From JAOAPY01 sp038237475 (lineage in GTDB: Bacteria > Acidobacteriota > Blastocatellia > Pyrinomonadales > Pyrinomonadaceae), in the NCBI GenBank assembly GCA_038237475.1, contig JBBRYS010000003.1, positions 1 to 64,000 on the forward strand: DNA of 64,000 nt, written 5' to 3'. The position numbers and the translations under genes were made by a program. The notes below the pieces were generated by a model. That model saw nothing but the letters and a program-made list of their open reading frames with translations, had not been told where the DNA came from and did no database searches. This document shows positions 9,822 through 17,379 of the stretch, piece after piece. Position 1 is the first letter of the stretch, and each line of letters opens with the position of its first letter.

Positions 9822-10287
9822 TATGTTCTCCCTCTTGTTTGTGATTGCCAAATAATCTTTGCCTACTTCACGTAATGAAGTCAGCACCCTGCGCTTAAGT
9901 CCATGACGCGTGCACTGATTCGAAGAACCAATCGCGTGCACGATTTTAGTGGTCACGAACTCCGCACGAAATGAATAGCAATGAGTGTGCCGTGAGGCCA
10001 GCGGATGTATGTTCTCTCGGTTAGACATGCGGCTGTAGTTGTCCGGAGGAAGGTGCTGTTCTTGAATAAAGATTGACGTACCGCCTTGTCAGACCCAACG
10101 GCCGGCGTGAGGAAAGGTCGGCACCGTAACCAAGCGCAATTGGTGTCGCGCCAAACACAGCCGCCGTGTGGTCATGAGAATCGGACTGAATCTATCAACG
10201 GTCGCATTTCAGACAACGTTACATCGTCTCCGCTTTTTGTTGCGCTGCCTTCGTAGTTTACTTAGCAGACGACTCGACTCCAAGTGG
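9822..10287. other. Long intergenic region
   Basis: No convincing gene is seen here. It should carry the promoter of the minus-strand stress-protein gene. An inverted repeat ACTTCA-N5-TGAAGT at 9865-9881 lies about 45 bases upstream of that start codon and could be an operator (inference). I found no well-spaced -35/-10 pair. Confidence 0.4.
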
Positions 10288-10437
10288 CTAGCCCGGTTCG
10301 CCATGCAGCTCGGCATGCGGCACATTGAAAGGCCCTAGCCACACCTGAATCCGTTCTTCGGAGGCGGCTCTGAACTCGGAAGAACACACACGCGAACCGC
10401 CGAGATAATAATCCGTCAGCATCTTCTTGACGGTCAT
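10288..10437 (-). CDS. Possible 49-residue small protein
   Basis: A short frame starting at ATG 10437 (MTVKKMLTDYYLGGSRVCSS...) and ending at a TAG at 10288-10290. Its third codon positions are GC-rich like neighbouring genes and the composition is protein-like, with a hydrophobic/aromatic core followed by a mixed region. There is only a weak purine tract upstream. It lies divergently from the phosphoesterase gene at 10497. No family is recognised, and it may be chance. Confidence 0.3.
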   Translation of the reverse strand: MTVKKMLTDYYLGGSRVCSSEFRAASEERIQVWLGPFNVPHAELHGEPG

Positions 10438-10496
10438 GGGATTCGGCCCTAATGTTAGTGGCAACCCCGAACAGTCTCAGAGAAGGTTGACGAAAC

Positions 10497-11144
10497 ATGG
10501 CGTCTCGCACAATTGTCGTCGGCGATATTCATGGATGTTACGACGAACTGGAAGACCTGCTTGAAAAAGTCGGTTTCACAGCCGCAGACCGTCTCGTCTC
10601 GGTCGGCGATCTCGTGACGAAGGGGCCCAAAAACAGAGAAGTACTGGAGCGGTTTATGACCGAGCCTCAGTTCTCGGCGGTCATCGGTAACCATGATCTC
10701 GCTTTGCGGCGGCGCTGGAATGGCGAAAAGTTTAAATTGAAGAATTCCCAAAAACCTACCCATAAGGAACTTAAGAAAGATAAGGAGCATTTCGTCTCAT
10801 ATCTGAATCAGCTTCCTTTTCTGATCGACTTGGGTACCCATCTGGTGGTTCACGCAGGATTGCGGCCCGGCGTAGCTCTCCATTCTCAATCGACGGAAGA
10901 TCTGACCGAGCTGAGATGCCTGGGAGCAGATCGGACCGCTCGTGATGGAACCCCCTGGTATGAATCGTATGAAGGTGACAAGGTAGTGCTGTTCGGTCAC
11001 TGGCCAGCCGCCGAGCCGCGCCGTGGGAAAATGGCCATCGGTCTCGATACCGGCTGTGTTTACGGCAACCACTTAACTGCTTACATAATTGAAACCGGAG
11101 AATTTACGACTGTGCGAGCCCGTCGCACTTACGATGGTTCGTAA
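10497..11144 (+). CDS. PPP-family metallophosphoesterase (ApaH/PrpE/Ppn2-like)
   Basis: A 215-residue calcineurin-like phosphoesterase with the ordered metal-ligand motifs of the PPP family: GDIHGCYDEL near residue 9, GDLVTKGP near 38, GNHD near 62, a histidine in VVHAGLRPG and FGHW near 160. Relatives hydrolyse diadenosine polyphosphates, phosphoproteins or, for fungal Ppn2, polyphosphate. It lies 75 bp upstream of ppk1 on the same strand, so a role in polyphosphate or nucleotide-polyphosphate turnover is a fair inference. No signal peptide, so cytoplasmic. Confidence 0.88.
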   Translation: MASRTIVVGDIHGCYDELEDLLEKVGFTAADRLVSVGDLVTKGPKNREVLERFMTEPQFSAVIGNHDLALRRRWNGEKFKLKNSQKPTHKELKKDKEHFVSYLNQLPFLIDLGTHLVVHAGLRPGVALHSQSTEDLTELRCLGADRTARDGTPWYESYEGDKVVLFGHWPAAEPRRGKMAIGLDTGCVYGNHLTAYIIETGEFTTVRARRTYDGS

Positions 11145-11218
11145 CTGGAGGATTCCAGGGCCCGTTGAGGGCAAATTCAAGTTGCAGCGATGAGATTTGA
11201 ATATGGAGTTGAGTCAGA

Positions 11219-13390
11219 ATGAATAAGCGAGACCAGGGCCCAAAGAATCAGGGCGAAGTGGCCGCAGCGCGAGCAACCCACGCGAAAGGTCCTCTGAACC
11301 AGAAAGAAAATAGCCCGCGGGCGAATCCTTCAGAGGACCAGCATTTTCTGGCGTGGTCTGTTTTCAATCGTGACTTGAGCCAGCTTGAGTTTTTCAAGCG
11401 CGTGCTGGAAGAAGCGTCCGACGAATCAGTGCCGCTGCTCGAACGCCTTAAATTTCTCGCGGTCTTTGCCAGCAATCTGGACGAGTTCTTTATGGTGCGA
11501 GTGTCGGGGCTGAAAGAGATGTTGGAAATCGCAGAGCTTCCGCCCCTGCCCGGCGAACTCACACCAGCTGAACAGTTGGAGGCGATTCGGCAGCGCGTGT
11601 TACCGATGGTGCAGGAGCAGGTAACCTGCCTGCGAGACCACGTCCTCCCGGCGCTGGCGCAAGAAGGCGTCGAGATCGTGCAGTACGCCACTCTCACACC
11701 CAGTCAGAAAAAACATCTCAATCAATATTTCATGAAAAATGTTTTCGGGGTGTTGACGCCGCTGGCTGTCGATCCCGCACATCCTTTTCCGCACATTGCC
11801 AATCTCAGCCTCAACATCGGATTGACGGTTGAAGTCGACTCACCACCCGATGAACCGGTAACGCTCGGGAGTTTGCCGCGCTTCGTTCGCATAAAAGTGC
11901 CGCCGGTAGTGCCCCGGCTAATAGCGGTAGACCAGAAGGGCCACAAGTTTGTCCTGCTCGAGGATTTGATTGACGCGAACCTGCACGCGGTATTCCCCAG
12001 CATGCGTCTGAGCAAGAGCTGCCTGTTTCGCGTAACGCGCGATGCGGATGTGGAGATTCGTGATGACAAGGCGGCTGATTTGCTGGGACGCATCAAGGAG
12101 TCGCTGCGCGAGCGGCGGTTTGGCAACGCAGTGCGTCTTGAGGTGGGCGATTCAATGCCGGCGGAGATGGTCCACTATTTGATCGAGGCGTTGAAGATCG
12201 AACCGAACGATGTTTATGTGATGGGTGGAATTCTCGGAGTAGGCGATTTGATGCAGCTGTACGGCCTGGACAGACCGGACTTGCACGACAAGCCTATTCG
12301 CCTGACAGTTCCCGCGTCATTGAGCAGGAAGAAGCAGGTTTTTGATGCCATCAAGAAACAGGACATTCTGCTTCACCATCCCTATACCAGCTACACCACC
12401 GTCACGGAGTTTATCGAGGCAGCGGCGCGCGACCCGAAAGTTCAGGCGATCAAGATTTGTCTCTATCGCACCGGGAAGAATTCACCTATTCCGCAAGCGC
12501 TGATTGAGGCCAGTGAAAGAGGTAAGCAGGTCACCGCAGTGGTCGAAATCAAGGCTCGCTTTGACGAAGAAAACAACATCGAGTGGGCCAGTCGTCTGGT
12601 TGAAGCAGGGGTTCACGTCGTCTACGGGTTGATGAACCTGAAGACGCACAGCAAAGTCGCATTGGTGATTCGCAGTGAAAAGCAGGGGCTGCAAACCTAC
12701 GTGCACATCGCCACCGGGAACTACAATCCTACAACCTCGAAGGTCTACACCGACCTGGGTCTCTTAACTGCCAACGCTGAAATCGGCGACGATGCAACGG
12801 ACTTGTTCAACTACATGACCGGATTTTCACGGCCGCGTGAGTACACCCACCTGATGGTTGCGCCCGTCAATCTACGCCGTCGGATGCTCAATCTGATTGA
12901 ACGAGAGATTGGTCACGCGCAGGCGGGCCGCGCAGCGCGTATCACCGCCAAAATTAATCGACTGACGGATCTGGAAATTATCGACGCTCTCTACCGCGCG
13001 TCTCAGGCCGGAGTCTGGATTGATTTGATCGTACGTGGTTCCTGCATGCTGCGCCCGGGTGTTCCGGGACTTTCAGAGACTATCCACGTTAGAAGTGTAG
13101 TGGGTCAATTTCTCGAGCACAGCCGAATTTTCCATTTCGCGAACGGCGGCAAGGACGATGTCTATATTGGCTCAGCCGACTGGATGACGCGAAATCTGGA
13201 TCGCCGGGTGGAGGTTGTGACTCCAGTGCTTGACGAGGATCTGAAGCGCCACTTGAAAGACGTGGTGCTGGGAACTTACCTGAAGGACAATATTAAGGCG
13301 CGTATTTTGAATTCTGATGGGGCCTATGAACGTGTGCCAGTGGCGCCCGGCGAACCGGCCTTTAATAGCCAGTTGCACTTTGAAGGTTAG
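11219..13390 (+). CDS. ppk1: Polyphosphate kinase 1
   Basis: A 723-residue PPK1, close to the usual ~700. It reversibly transfers the ATP gamma-phosphate to inorganic polyphosphate. The N-terminal domain has NRDLSQLEFFKRVLEEA and ASNLDEFFMVRVSGLKEM. The middle domain is followed by the two phospholipase-D-like C-terminal domains. The phospho-accepting histidine is His477 in MNLKTHSKV and the second conserved histidine is His634 in LEHSR. A basic, poorly conserved ~40-residue N-terminal extension precedes the core. It heads a tight run with the secreted kinase-like gene (37 bp gap) and the DUF4956 gene. Confidence 0.96.
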   Translation: MNKRDQGPKNQGEVAAARATHAKGPLNQKENSPRANPSEDQHFLAWSVFNRDLSQLEFFKRVLEEASDESVPLLERLKFLAVFASNLDEFFMVRVSGLKEMLEIAELPPLPGELTPAEQLEAIRQRVLPMVQEQVTCLRDHVLPALAQEGVEIVQYATLTPSQKKHLNQYFMKNVFGVLTPLAVDPAHPFPHIANLSLNIGLTVEVDSPPDEPVTLGSLPRFVRIKVPPVVPRLIAVDQKGHKFVLLEDLIDANLHAVFPSMRLSKSCLFRVTRDADVEIRDDKAADLLGRIKESLRERRFGNAVRLEVGDSMPAEMVHYLIEALKIEPNDVYVMGGILGVGDLMQLYGLDRPDLHDKPIRLTVPASLSRKKQVFDAIKKQDILLHHPYTSYTTVTEFIEAAARDPKVQAIKICLYRTGKNSPIPQALIEASERGKQVTAVVEIKARFDEENNIEWASRLVEAGVHVVYGLMNLKTHSKVALVIRSEKQGLQTYVHIATGNYNPTTSKVYTDLGLLTANAEIGDDATDLFNYMTGFSRPREYTHLMVAPVNLRRRMLNLIEREIGHAQAGRAARITAKINRLTDLEIIDALYRASQAGVWIDLIVRGSCMLRPGVPGLSETIHVRSVVGQFLEHSRIFHFANGGKDDVYIGSADWMTRNLDRRVEVVTPVLDEDLKRHLKDVVLGTYLKDNIKARILNSDGAYERVPVAPGEPAFNSQLHFEG

Positions 13391-13426
13391 TAGCAGTTTT
13401 GGATAAATACTATGGAGGGTGAGCCA

Positions 13427-14557
13427 ATGCTTTGTAGCATCCGGCGCGGTTTTTGTTTGGTTGCGTTGTTAATGATCGGGTCGTTACCGGCGGCCGGTCA
13501 AAAGGTCTGCTTCAACTCAGCTGCGCGCGAACATGCCGAGCACTCGGCTAAAGTGTACGTCGAGCCTGATCCTGATTACGATCCGGTGCTGGGTCTCAAT
13601 CCCAGGCTGGACCCGCGCGCTGGCGCACTCAAAACACAGGACGATGGGATGGCCGCGCCGCTCAAATGTGTCGCCAACAAAAAAACCGAACCGGGCACGG
13701 GGACGACGCCAAAATTCTATTGCTCGGTGCCCGGGGTGGTAGATCACAAAGGGGATCTGATTCGCTACAAGATCAAGCCACACTTCAAGGGGCAGAGCAG
13801 GGACAAAAGGAATGGCGAAGTCTACGGCGAGTTTCTTTCGTCGCGCTTTTCAAAAGCACTCGGTTTCTTCGCCGATGATGAGTGGGTCACCGACGTTACC
13901 TGCCTGGATTGCGAAAAGAGCCTCAATAAAAAATTCCAGGGCGTGCCTTTTTCGTCTTTCCAACCGGCTGCCGGTGTGGAACTGCCGGTGGGCGAAGGCA
14001 TCGATGTGAACTGTAACAATAAGGACTCGGGCGCGCTCGGCAAGTCGTTGGATGAGTTGCTGGAACACGGCGCTCCACGCGCTGAGATCGACGCTTTTAA
14101 GTTGTGGCTGGCGTTTATCGATCATGGTGATATCAAGGCTGACAATCAGAAATTCAGTTGCCTCGATTCGCATAAAGCAGCTGACGGCTCGCGCGTCTGC
14201 AAGCCCGGCCAGGCCGTTTATTACGTCAGCGATATGGGCTCCACTTTCGGTTACAACAGCTCCAGCGAAAAGAAGGCAACACTGGAAAACTGGAAAGGGA
14301 AAGATCCCATTAAGGTCCGCGACAGACGTTGTGCAACGAACGCCAAAGGCGTAGGCGATACTCGAATCAGCGAGGCCGGCCGGCAACTACTGGCCTCGGG
14401 TCTACAGCGGTTGCTGGCAGCTGAGAACGCGAGAGGCACGATTACAAAAGTATTCCATGCTTCCCGCAATGAAGAACGCGATCAACCGCCCGCAGAGTGG
14501 ACCGCGGAATTCGTGCGCAAAGCAAAAACAATCATCGACGCCCGCTGTACTAACTAA
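13427..14557 (+). CDS. Exported protein with atypical kinase-fold-like motifs
   Basis: About 376 residues. I chose ATG 13427 because GGAGGG at 13414-13419 is well placed and the product then starts with a signal peptide (MLCSIRRGFCLVALLMIGS...AAGQ). The mature protein is cysteine-rich. Several segments follow the order of HipA/CotH/PI3K-type kinase folds: lysines in RYKIKPHF (115, 117), a glutamate helix NGEVYGEFLSSRF, then DHGDIKADN with Asp232 and Asn240 (catalytic-loop-like), then VSDMGSTFG with Asp269 (metal-binding DFG-like). This assignment is my inference from motif order, not a recognised match. It sits between ppk1 and a DUF4956 gene. In other bacteria DUF4956 genes occur beside CotH-kinase and VTC-type polyphosphate polymerase genes, so it may fill the CotH position. 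Confidence 0.6.
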   Translation: MLCSIRRGFCLVALLMIGSLPAAGQKVCFNSAAREHAEHSAKVYVEPDPDYDPVLGLNPRLDPRAGALKTQDDGMAAPLKCVANKKTEPGTGTTPKFYCSVPGVVDHKGDLIRYKIKPHFKGQSRDKRNGEVYGEFLSSRFSKALGFFADDEWVTDVTCLDCEKSLNKKFQGVPFSSFQPAAGVELPVGEGIDVNCNNKDSGALGKSLDELLEHGAPRAEIDAFKLWLAFIDHGDIKADNQKFSCLDSHKAADGSRVCKPGQAVYYVSDMGSTFGYNSSSEKKATLENWKGKDPIKVRDRRCATNAKGVGDTRISEAGRQLLASGLQRLLAAENARGTITKVFHASRNEERDQPPAEWTAEFVRKAKTIIDARCTN

Positions 14558-14587
14558 TTGACGTCAATCAAGAGGAGACTTACGACG

Positions 14588-15499
14588 ATGACGAAACAGC
14601 CGGTCCGCTTAGCACTGATCCTGGTTGCTGTATTAATCGGCAGCGGACTGCTCACTTACATTGTGCTGGACCAGTCGCGGAACTCAACTGCCCAGCGAGA
14701 CGTGACCCGCGAGACTCAGGCACGAGCGGCAGGGTCTCCAAATACCGAGAATCGGGCGCCCACAAACGAGAACCATTCCATCTTCAATGAGCTGTTTGGA
14801 CTGGACGGTTCAAACGGGGCGAATGTCGAAGTAGGGCGAGGATTGCTGGCGGGCCGTGTGCTGCTGAGATTCCTCATTGCTGCTTTTCTGGCGATGCTGC
14901 TTGCGTTCCGCTGGCGCCACGACATTTCGACTACGAGGCGTAATCCTTACGTGGCCCAGACACAAATACTGCTTGCCGTGGTAGCAGCGGCCATGATGAT
15001 GATCGTCGGTGATAGCGCCGCGCGGGCTTTTGGTATTTTTGCCGCCGCCTCGCTGGTTCGCTTCCGTACCAACATTCGCGATCCAAAAGAGACGACGGTG
15101 CTTTTGATCTGTCTTGGTGTGGGGCTGGCGTGTGGTGTCGGCCGGCTCGACATGGCGCTGATTCTCACTGTCTTCGTGCTGATCGCGCTTTGGATTTTGG
15201 AGTATTTTGAATCGCGTCAGGTCTTTCGCGCGATCGAGATGCGGGTTGAAACTCGAAATCCGGATCACACGCGCAAGATCCTGAAGGAAGTTTTTGAAAA
15301 ACGTGACTGCACGTTTGAGTTGCGCCTGTTGGAACGAGCTGGCGCTGACGGAGAAAACGGAACCATCGTCTACGAGTTGAATCTCGGATCACAGGCGAGG
15401 ACCGATGAGCTCAGTGAGGAGATAATGGCGGAAGACTCTGAGAATATCGCCGCCCTGGAATTCGAACAGAAAAAGAGCTCGACGTATATTTATAATTGA
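14588..15499 (+). CDS. DUF4956 membrane protein
   Basis: About 303 residues from ATG 14588, with GAGGAG ten bases upstream. One N-terminal membrane segment (residues ~8-28) and a disordered Asn/Thr-rich linker lead to four closely spaced membrane helices around residues 95-215. The DUF4956 hallmark GIFAAASLVRFRTNIRDPKE is present. The C-terminal ~90 residues form a soluble alpha-beta domain. DUF4956 proteins are repeatedly found with VTC-domain polyphosphate polymerases and CotH-like kinases. Here the partner is ppk1 two genes upstream, supporting a link to polyphosphate or phosphoryl transfer across the membrane. Function is not established. Confidence 0.88.
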   Translation: MTKQPVRLALILVAVLIGSGLLTYIVLDQSRNSTAQRDVTRETQARAAGSPNTENRAPTNENHSIFNELFGLDGSNGANVEVGRGLLAGRVLLRFLIAAFLAMLLAFRWRHDISTTRRNPYVAQTQILLAVVAAAMMMIVGDSAARAFGIFAAASLVRFRTNIRDPKETTVLLICLGVGLACGVGRLDMALILTVFVLIALWILEYFESRQVFRAIEMRVETRNPDHTRKILKEVFEKRDCTFELRLLERAGADGENGTIVYELNLGSQARTDELSEEIMAEDSENIAALEFEQKKSSTYIYN

Positions 15500-15507
15500 C
15501 ATGAGTT

Positions 15508-15674
15508 GGAATTTCACCCTGCGTTAGCTGGGGTAAGTTCAAGTTGTGCCTGGCAAAAAGAACCGCTGAGACGAACCTGGAATCCCCCCCCCTGCGTCAG
15601 CTGGGGGAAGTTTCAAATGCAACCTAAGGACAGGTCGAACTTGAAAAATCCCTCAGCTGACGCAGAGGGGATTT
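15508..15674. repeat. Three copies of a palindrome-forming repeat (CTGCGTCAGCTGGGG core)
   Basis: Copy 1 at 15508-15543 is degenerate (GCGTTAGCTGGGGTAAG). Copy 2 is at 15578-15615. Copy 3 at 15641-15674 is in opposite orientation. Copies 2 and 3 can pair over more than 20 bases across a ~25-base loop, giving a long hairpin between two convergent genes. This is the layout of REP/BIME-type elements. Only local copies are visible to me. Confidence 0.75.
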
Positions 15675-15721
15675 AAGCGCGCACAAGTAATCCAGATCCA
15701 ATCACCTCCGCCTGCTCATAA

Positions 15722-15754
15722 AGAAAAAGGCCACCGCACCGGGTGGCCATTTTT
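15722..15754. terminator. Bidirectional Rho-independent terminator
   Basis: Perfect 7-bp stem GGCCACC (15729-15735) with GGTGGCC (15742-15748) around a six-base loop. It has T-rich sequence on the plus side and the complementary A-run (15724-15728) that becomes U-rich on the minus transcript. It sits between the convergent DUF4956 and phosphatase genes and could serve both. Confidence 0.85.
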
Positions 15755-15775
15755 CATAAGCGATTGAACAAGAAA

Positions 15776-16384
15776 TTAGTGGGTGCTGTGCGAGTTCCCT
15801 CTAGCCGGCGTTGTCAGCGCCGCCTTTCCCGCTTGCAGCTTGTCATAGTAGTCCTTCACAAACTCCTTGAAGGCGCCATGACCCCAGGCGGTATAAAAAT
15901 CGTAGCGCTTCATTTCGGTGTAGACCTGATCGAAATTCCAATCATAAAACCGGTAGCGATAAACCGCGCCCATCGCGCCGGTGCGATGTCTGCCGCCGGC
16001 ACAGTGTACGAAAAACTTGCCCGTGGCTGGGTCGCCCGCCAATTTTAGAAAGGCTCTGGTCGTCTCTTCGGTGGGATACTCTTTTCCGGGCATCGGCAGG
16101 TTGATGTACTTCATGCCGAGAGACTCGACGATTGATTTTTCGTTTTCTGTGGGTTCGGCCTGCAGGTCAATGATGGTCTTGATTCCCAGGGCTGCGAGAT
16201 CTCTGAAGTCGCTGTCTTTAGGTTGCGCTCCACGATAGAAGCGCTCATCCATCTGTCCAAAGTTTTTTATTTTGATTGAGGAGAGATTCTGGTTGGAGGT
16301 ATTTTGCGCCTGGGCCGCGCTCGCGGCGATAACCGCGACGAGCACGACGGCGAAATTGCGAAACTTTTTTCCAGTTAGGTTCAT
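15776..16384 (-). CDS. Exported dual-specificity / tyrosine-type phosphatase
   Basis: A 202-residue cysteine phosphatase with an N-terminal signal peptide (MNLTGKKFRNFAVVLVAVIA, cleavage after AQA). The P-loop is HCAGGRHRTG, with nucleophile Cys128 and Arg134 in CX5R spacing. An upstream aspartate loop and the FYRGAQP motif near residue 48 are typical of atypical DSP/PTP-like enzymes, including plant and fungal Siw14-like inositol pyrophosphatases. Periplasmic location is inferred from the signal peptide. It converges on the polyphosphate block, so phosphoryl chemistry is a shared theme, but no direct link is shown. Confidence 0.87.
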   Translation of the reverse strand: MNLTGKKFRNFAVVLVAVIAASAAQAQNTSNQNLSSIKIKNFGQMDERFYRGAQPKDSDFRDLAALGIKTIIDLQAEPTENEKSIVESLGMKYINLPMPGKEYPTEETTRAFLKLAGDPATGKFFVHCAGGRHRTGAMGAVYRYRFYDWNFDQVYTEMKRYDFYTAWGHGAFKEFVKDYYDKLQAGKAALTTPARGNSHSTH

Positions 16385-16755
16385 CAGAATCGATCCTCGG
16401 ACAATCTGCGACGGCTTAGGAAAGTTGTAGAGACAAATTTGTATACTTCAAAGCCGATAATTCAGGGTTGCTTGCCGCTTTCAAAGCCGGACCAAGCTTA
16501 GCATCAGCCCGCCCCTTGCCTCAACCCCCGGCTTCGACCGGCAGCGGTGGGCCTAATTCAAGGGTACGGCCACGTGCGGATCGTTCGACGAATCACCTTG
16601 AGATCATCAGCGTACCACCGAGTGTTCTCGCGTCCGAAAGTGTTAGAGTCGCGTCCTACTCTGTCCGTCGAGTATTGCCGTTTAGTTTGCTGTCGGCTGT
16701 CAAGGTGGCTGTCAGTCACATTCCGGGTAGCAGAGGCTCATAATCCTAATGAGGC
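16385..16755. other. Intergenic, no recognisable gene
   Basis: The proximal part should carry the promoter of the minus-strand phosphatase. The rest has no frame with protein-like composition and marks the left edge of the debris-flanked NRPS-PKS segment. Confidence 0.5.
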
Positions 16756-17049
16756 TCAACCCCTGGTTACACTGAATGATATGGAGTAGAAAAAGAGCAA
16801 AATCTCAATTGTGCTGTTTCTCCAGATCACTCCATCTATGCAGGTACTCGCTACAGTAAATCCCAACGCACTGAAAAGAGGAGCCCAACCTACAAGCACT
16901 GCCCGATTAAGTAATGAATAGCGGTTACTGAATGCAATTCGCGGATGACCTCGCAAGCCTGGATCGGCCTTGACGCTGTGGTGACGCAAGTCATAGCATG
17001 AGCCAGGTCCCGCAGAACGCCATCGGAGTTTACGGAGCGCCCCCCTCAT
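16756..17049 (-). pseudogene. Remnant of a tyrosine recombinase (phage-type integrase) C-terminus
   Basis: The decoded frame contains YDLRHHSV, the box II motif of tyrosine recombinases (usually HDLRHH). Shortly after comes a GH dipeptide and then RYSLLNRA, which line up with the family's GHVS...HYSHIR stretch containing the nucleophile Tyr. About ten residues between the two boxes appear missing, and the sequence after RYSLLNRA is unrelated. This looks like a short decayed tail of an integrase. The match is by eye over ~35 residues, so I am only moderately sure. It lies ~330 bp before the NRPS gene. Confidence 0.42.
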
Positions 17050-17347
17050 GTTATTCCGTCCCTACCGAATCATCAGACGCACCTTCATTGCACTGTTGTT
17101 GGGGGGAGGTGTCTTGTCCGTCTCCACTCAGCAGCAAGATGCGCAATTAGCCGAAGCCAATCGGCTTCACCGAAGAGTCATCCAACTCCATAGAGTGGGG
17201 CCCGATGCAGACCTCATGCCAGCCAACTCAGGCTCGACTGGTGTCGCTCCCGGGAGCTTGTTATTCTCGCAACTGCGCGAGTACCCGACCTGCGCAGGCC
17301 GTTCCAGGCCCTCCCTTGAATCGCCAACTCTAGCTGCGCTTTACTGA
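17048..17347 (+). pseudogene. Truncated N-terminus of an exported TPR-type protein
   Basis: The frame begins with a signal-peptide-like segment (RRTFIALLLGGGVLSVSTQ). It is followed by LAEANRLHRRVIQLHRVG, which resembles the entry helix of exported TPR/CHAT proteins (A..LNQQVIQLYQQGKY...). The similarity stops there and the rest is not protein-like, so I read it as a truncated gene. It ends ~30 bp before the NRPS start, suggesting that the NRPS-PKS segment landed in or beside this gene. Confidence 0.4.
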
Positions 17348-17379
17348 AACGATTTACTGGCGGACCAGACTGATACGAC

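Noticed and set aside
16468..16743. Plus-strand frame upstream of the NRPS segment
   Set aside because: No ribosome site and no recognisable motif; composition not protein-like. Left as intergenic.
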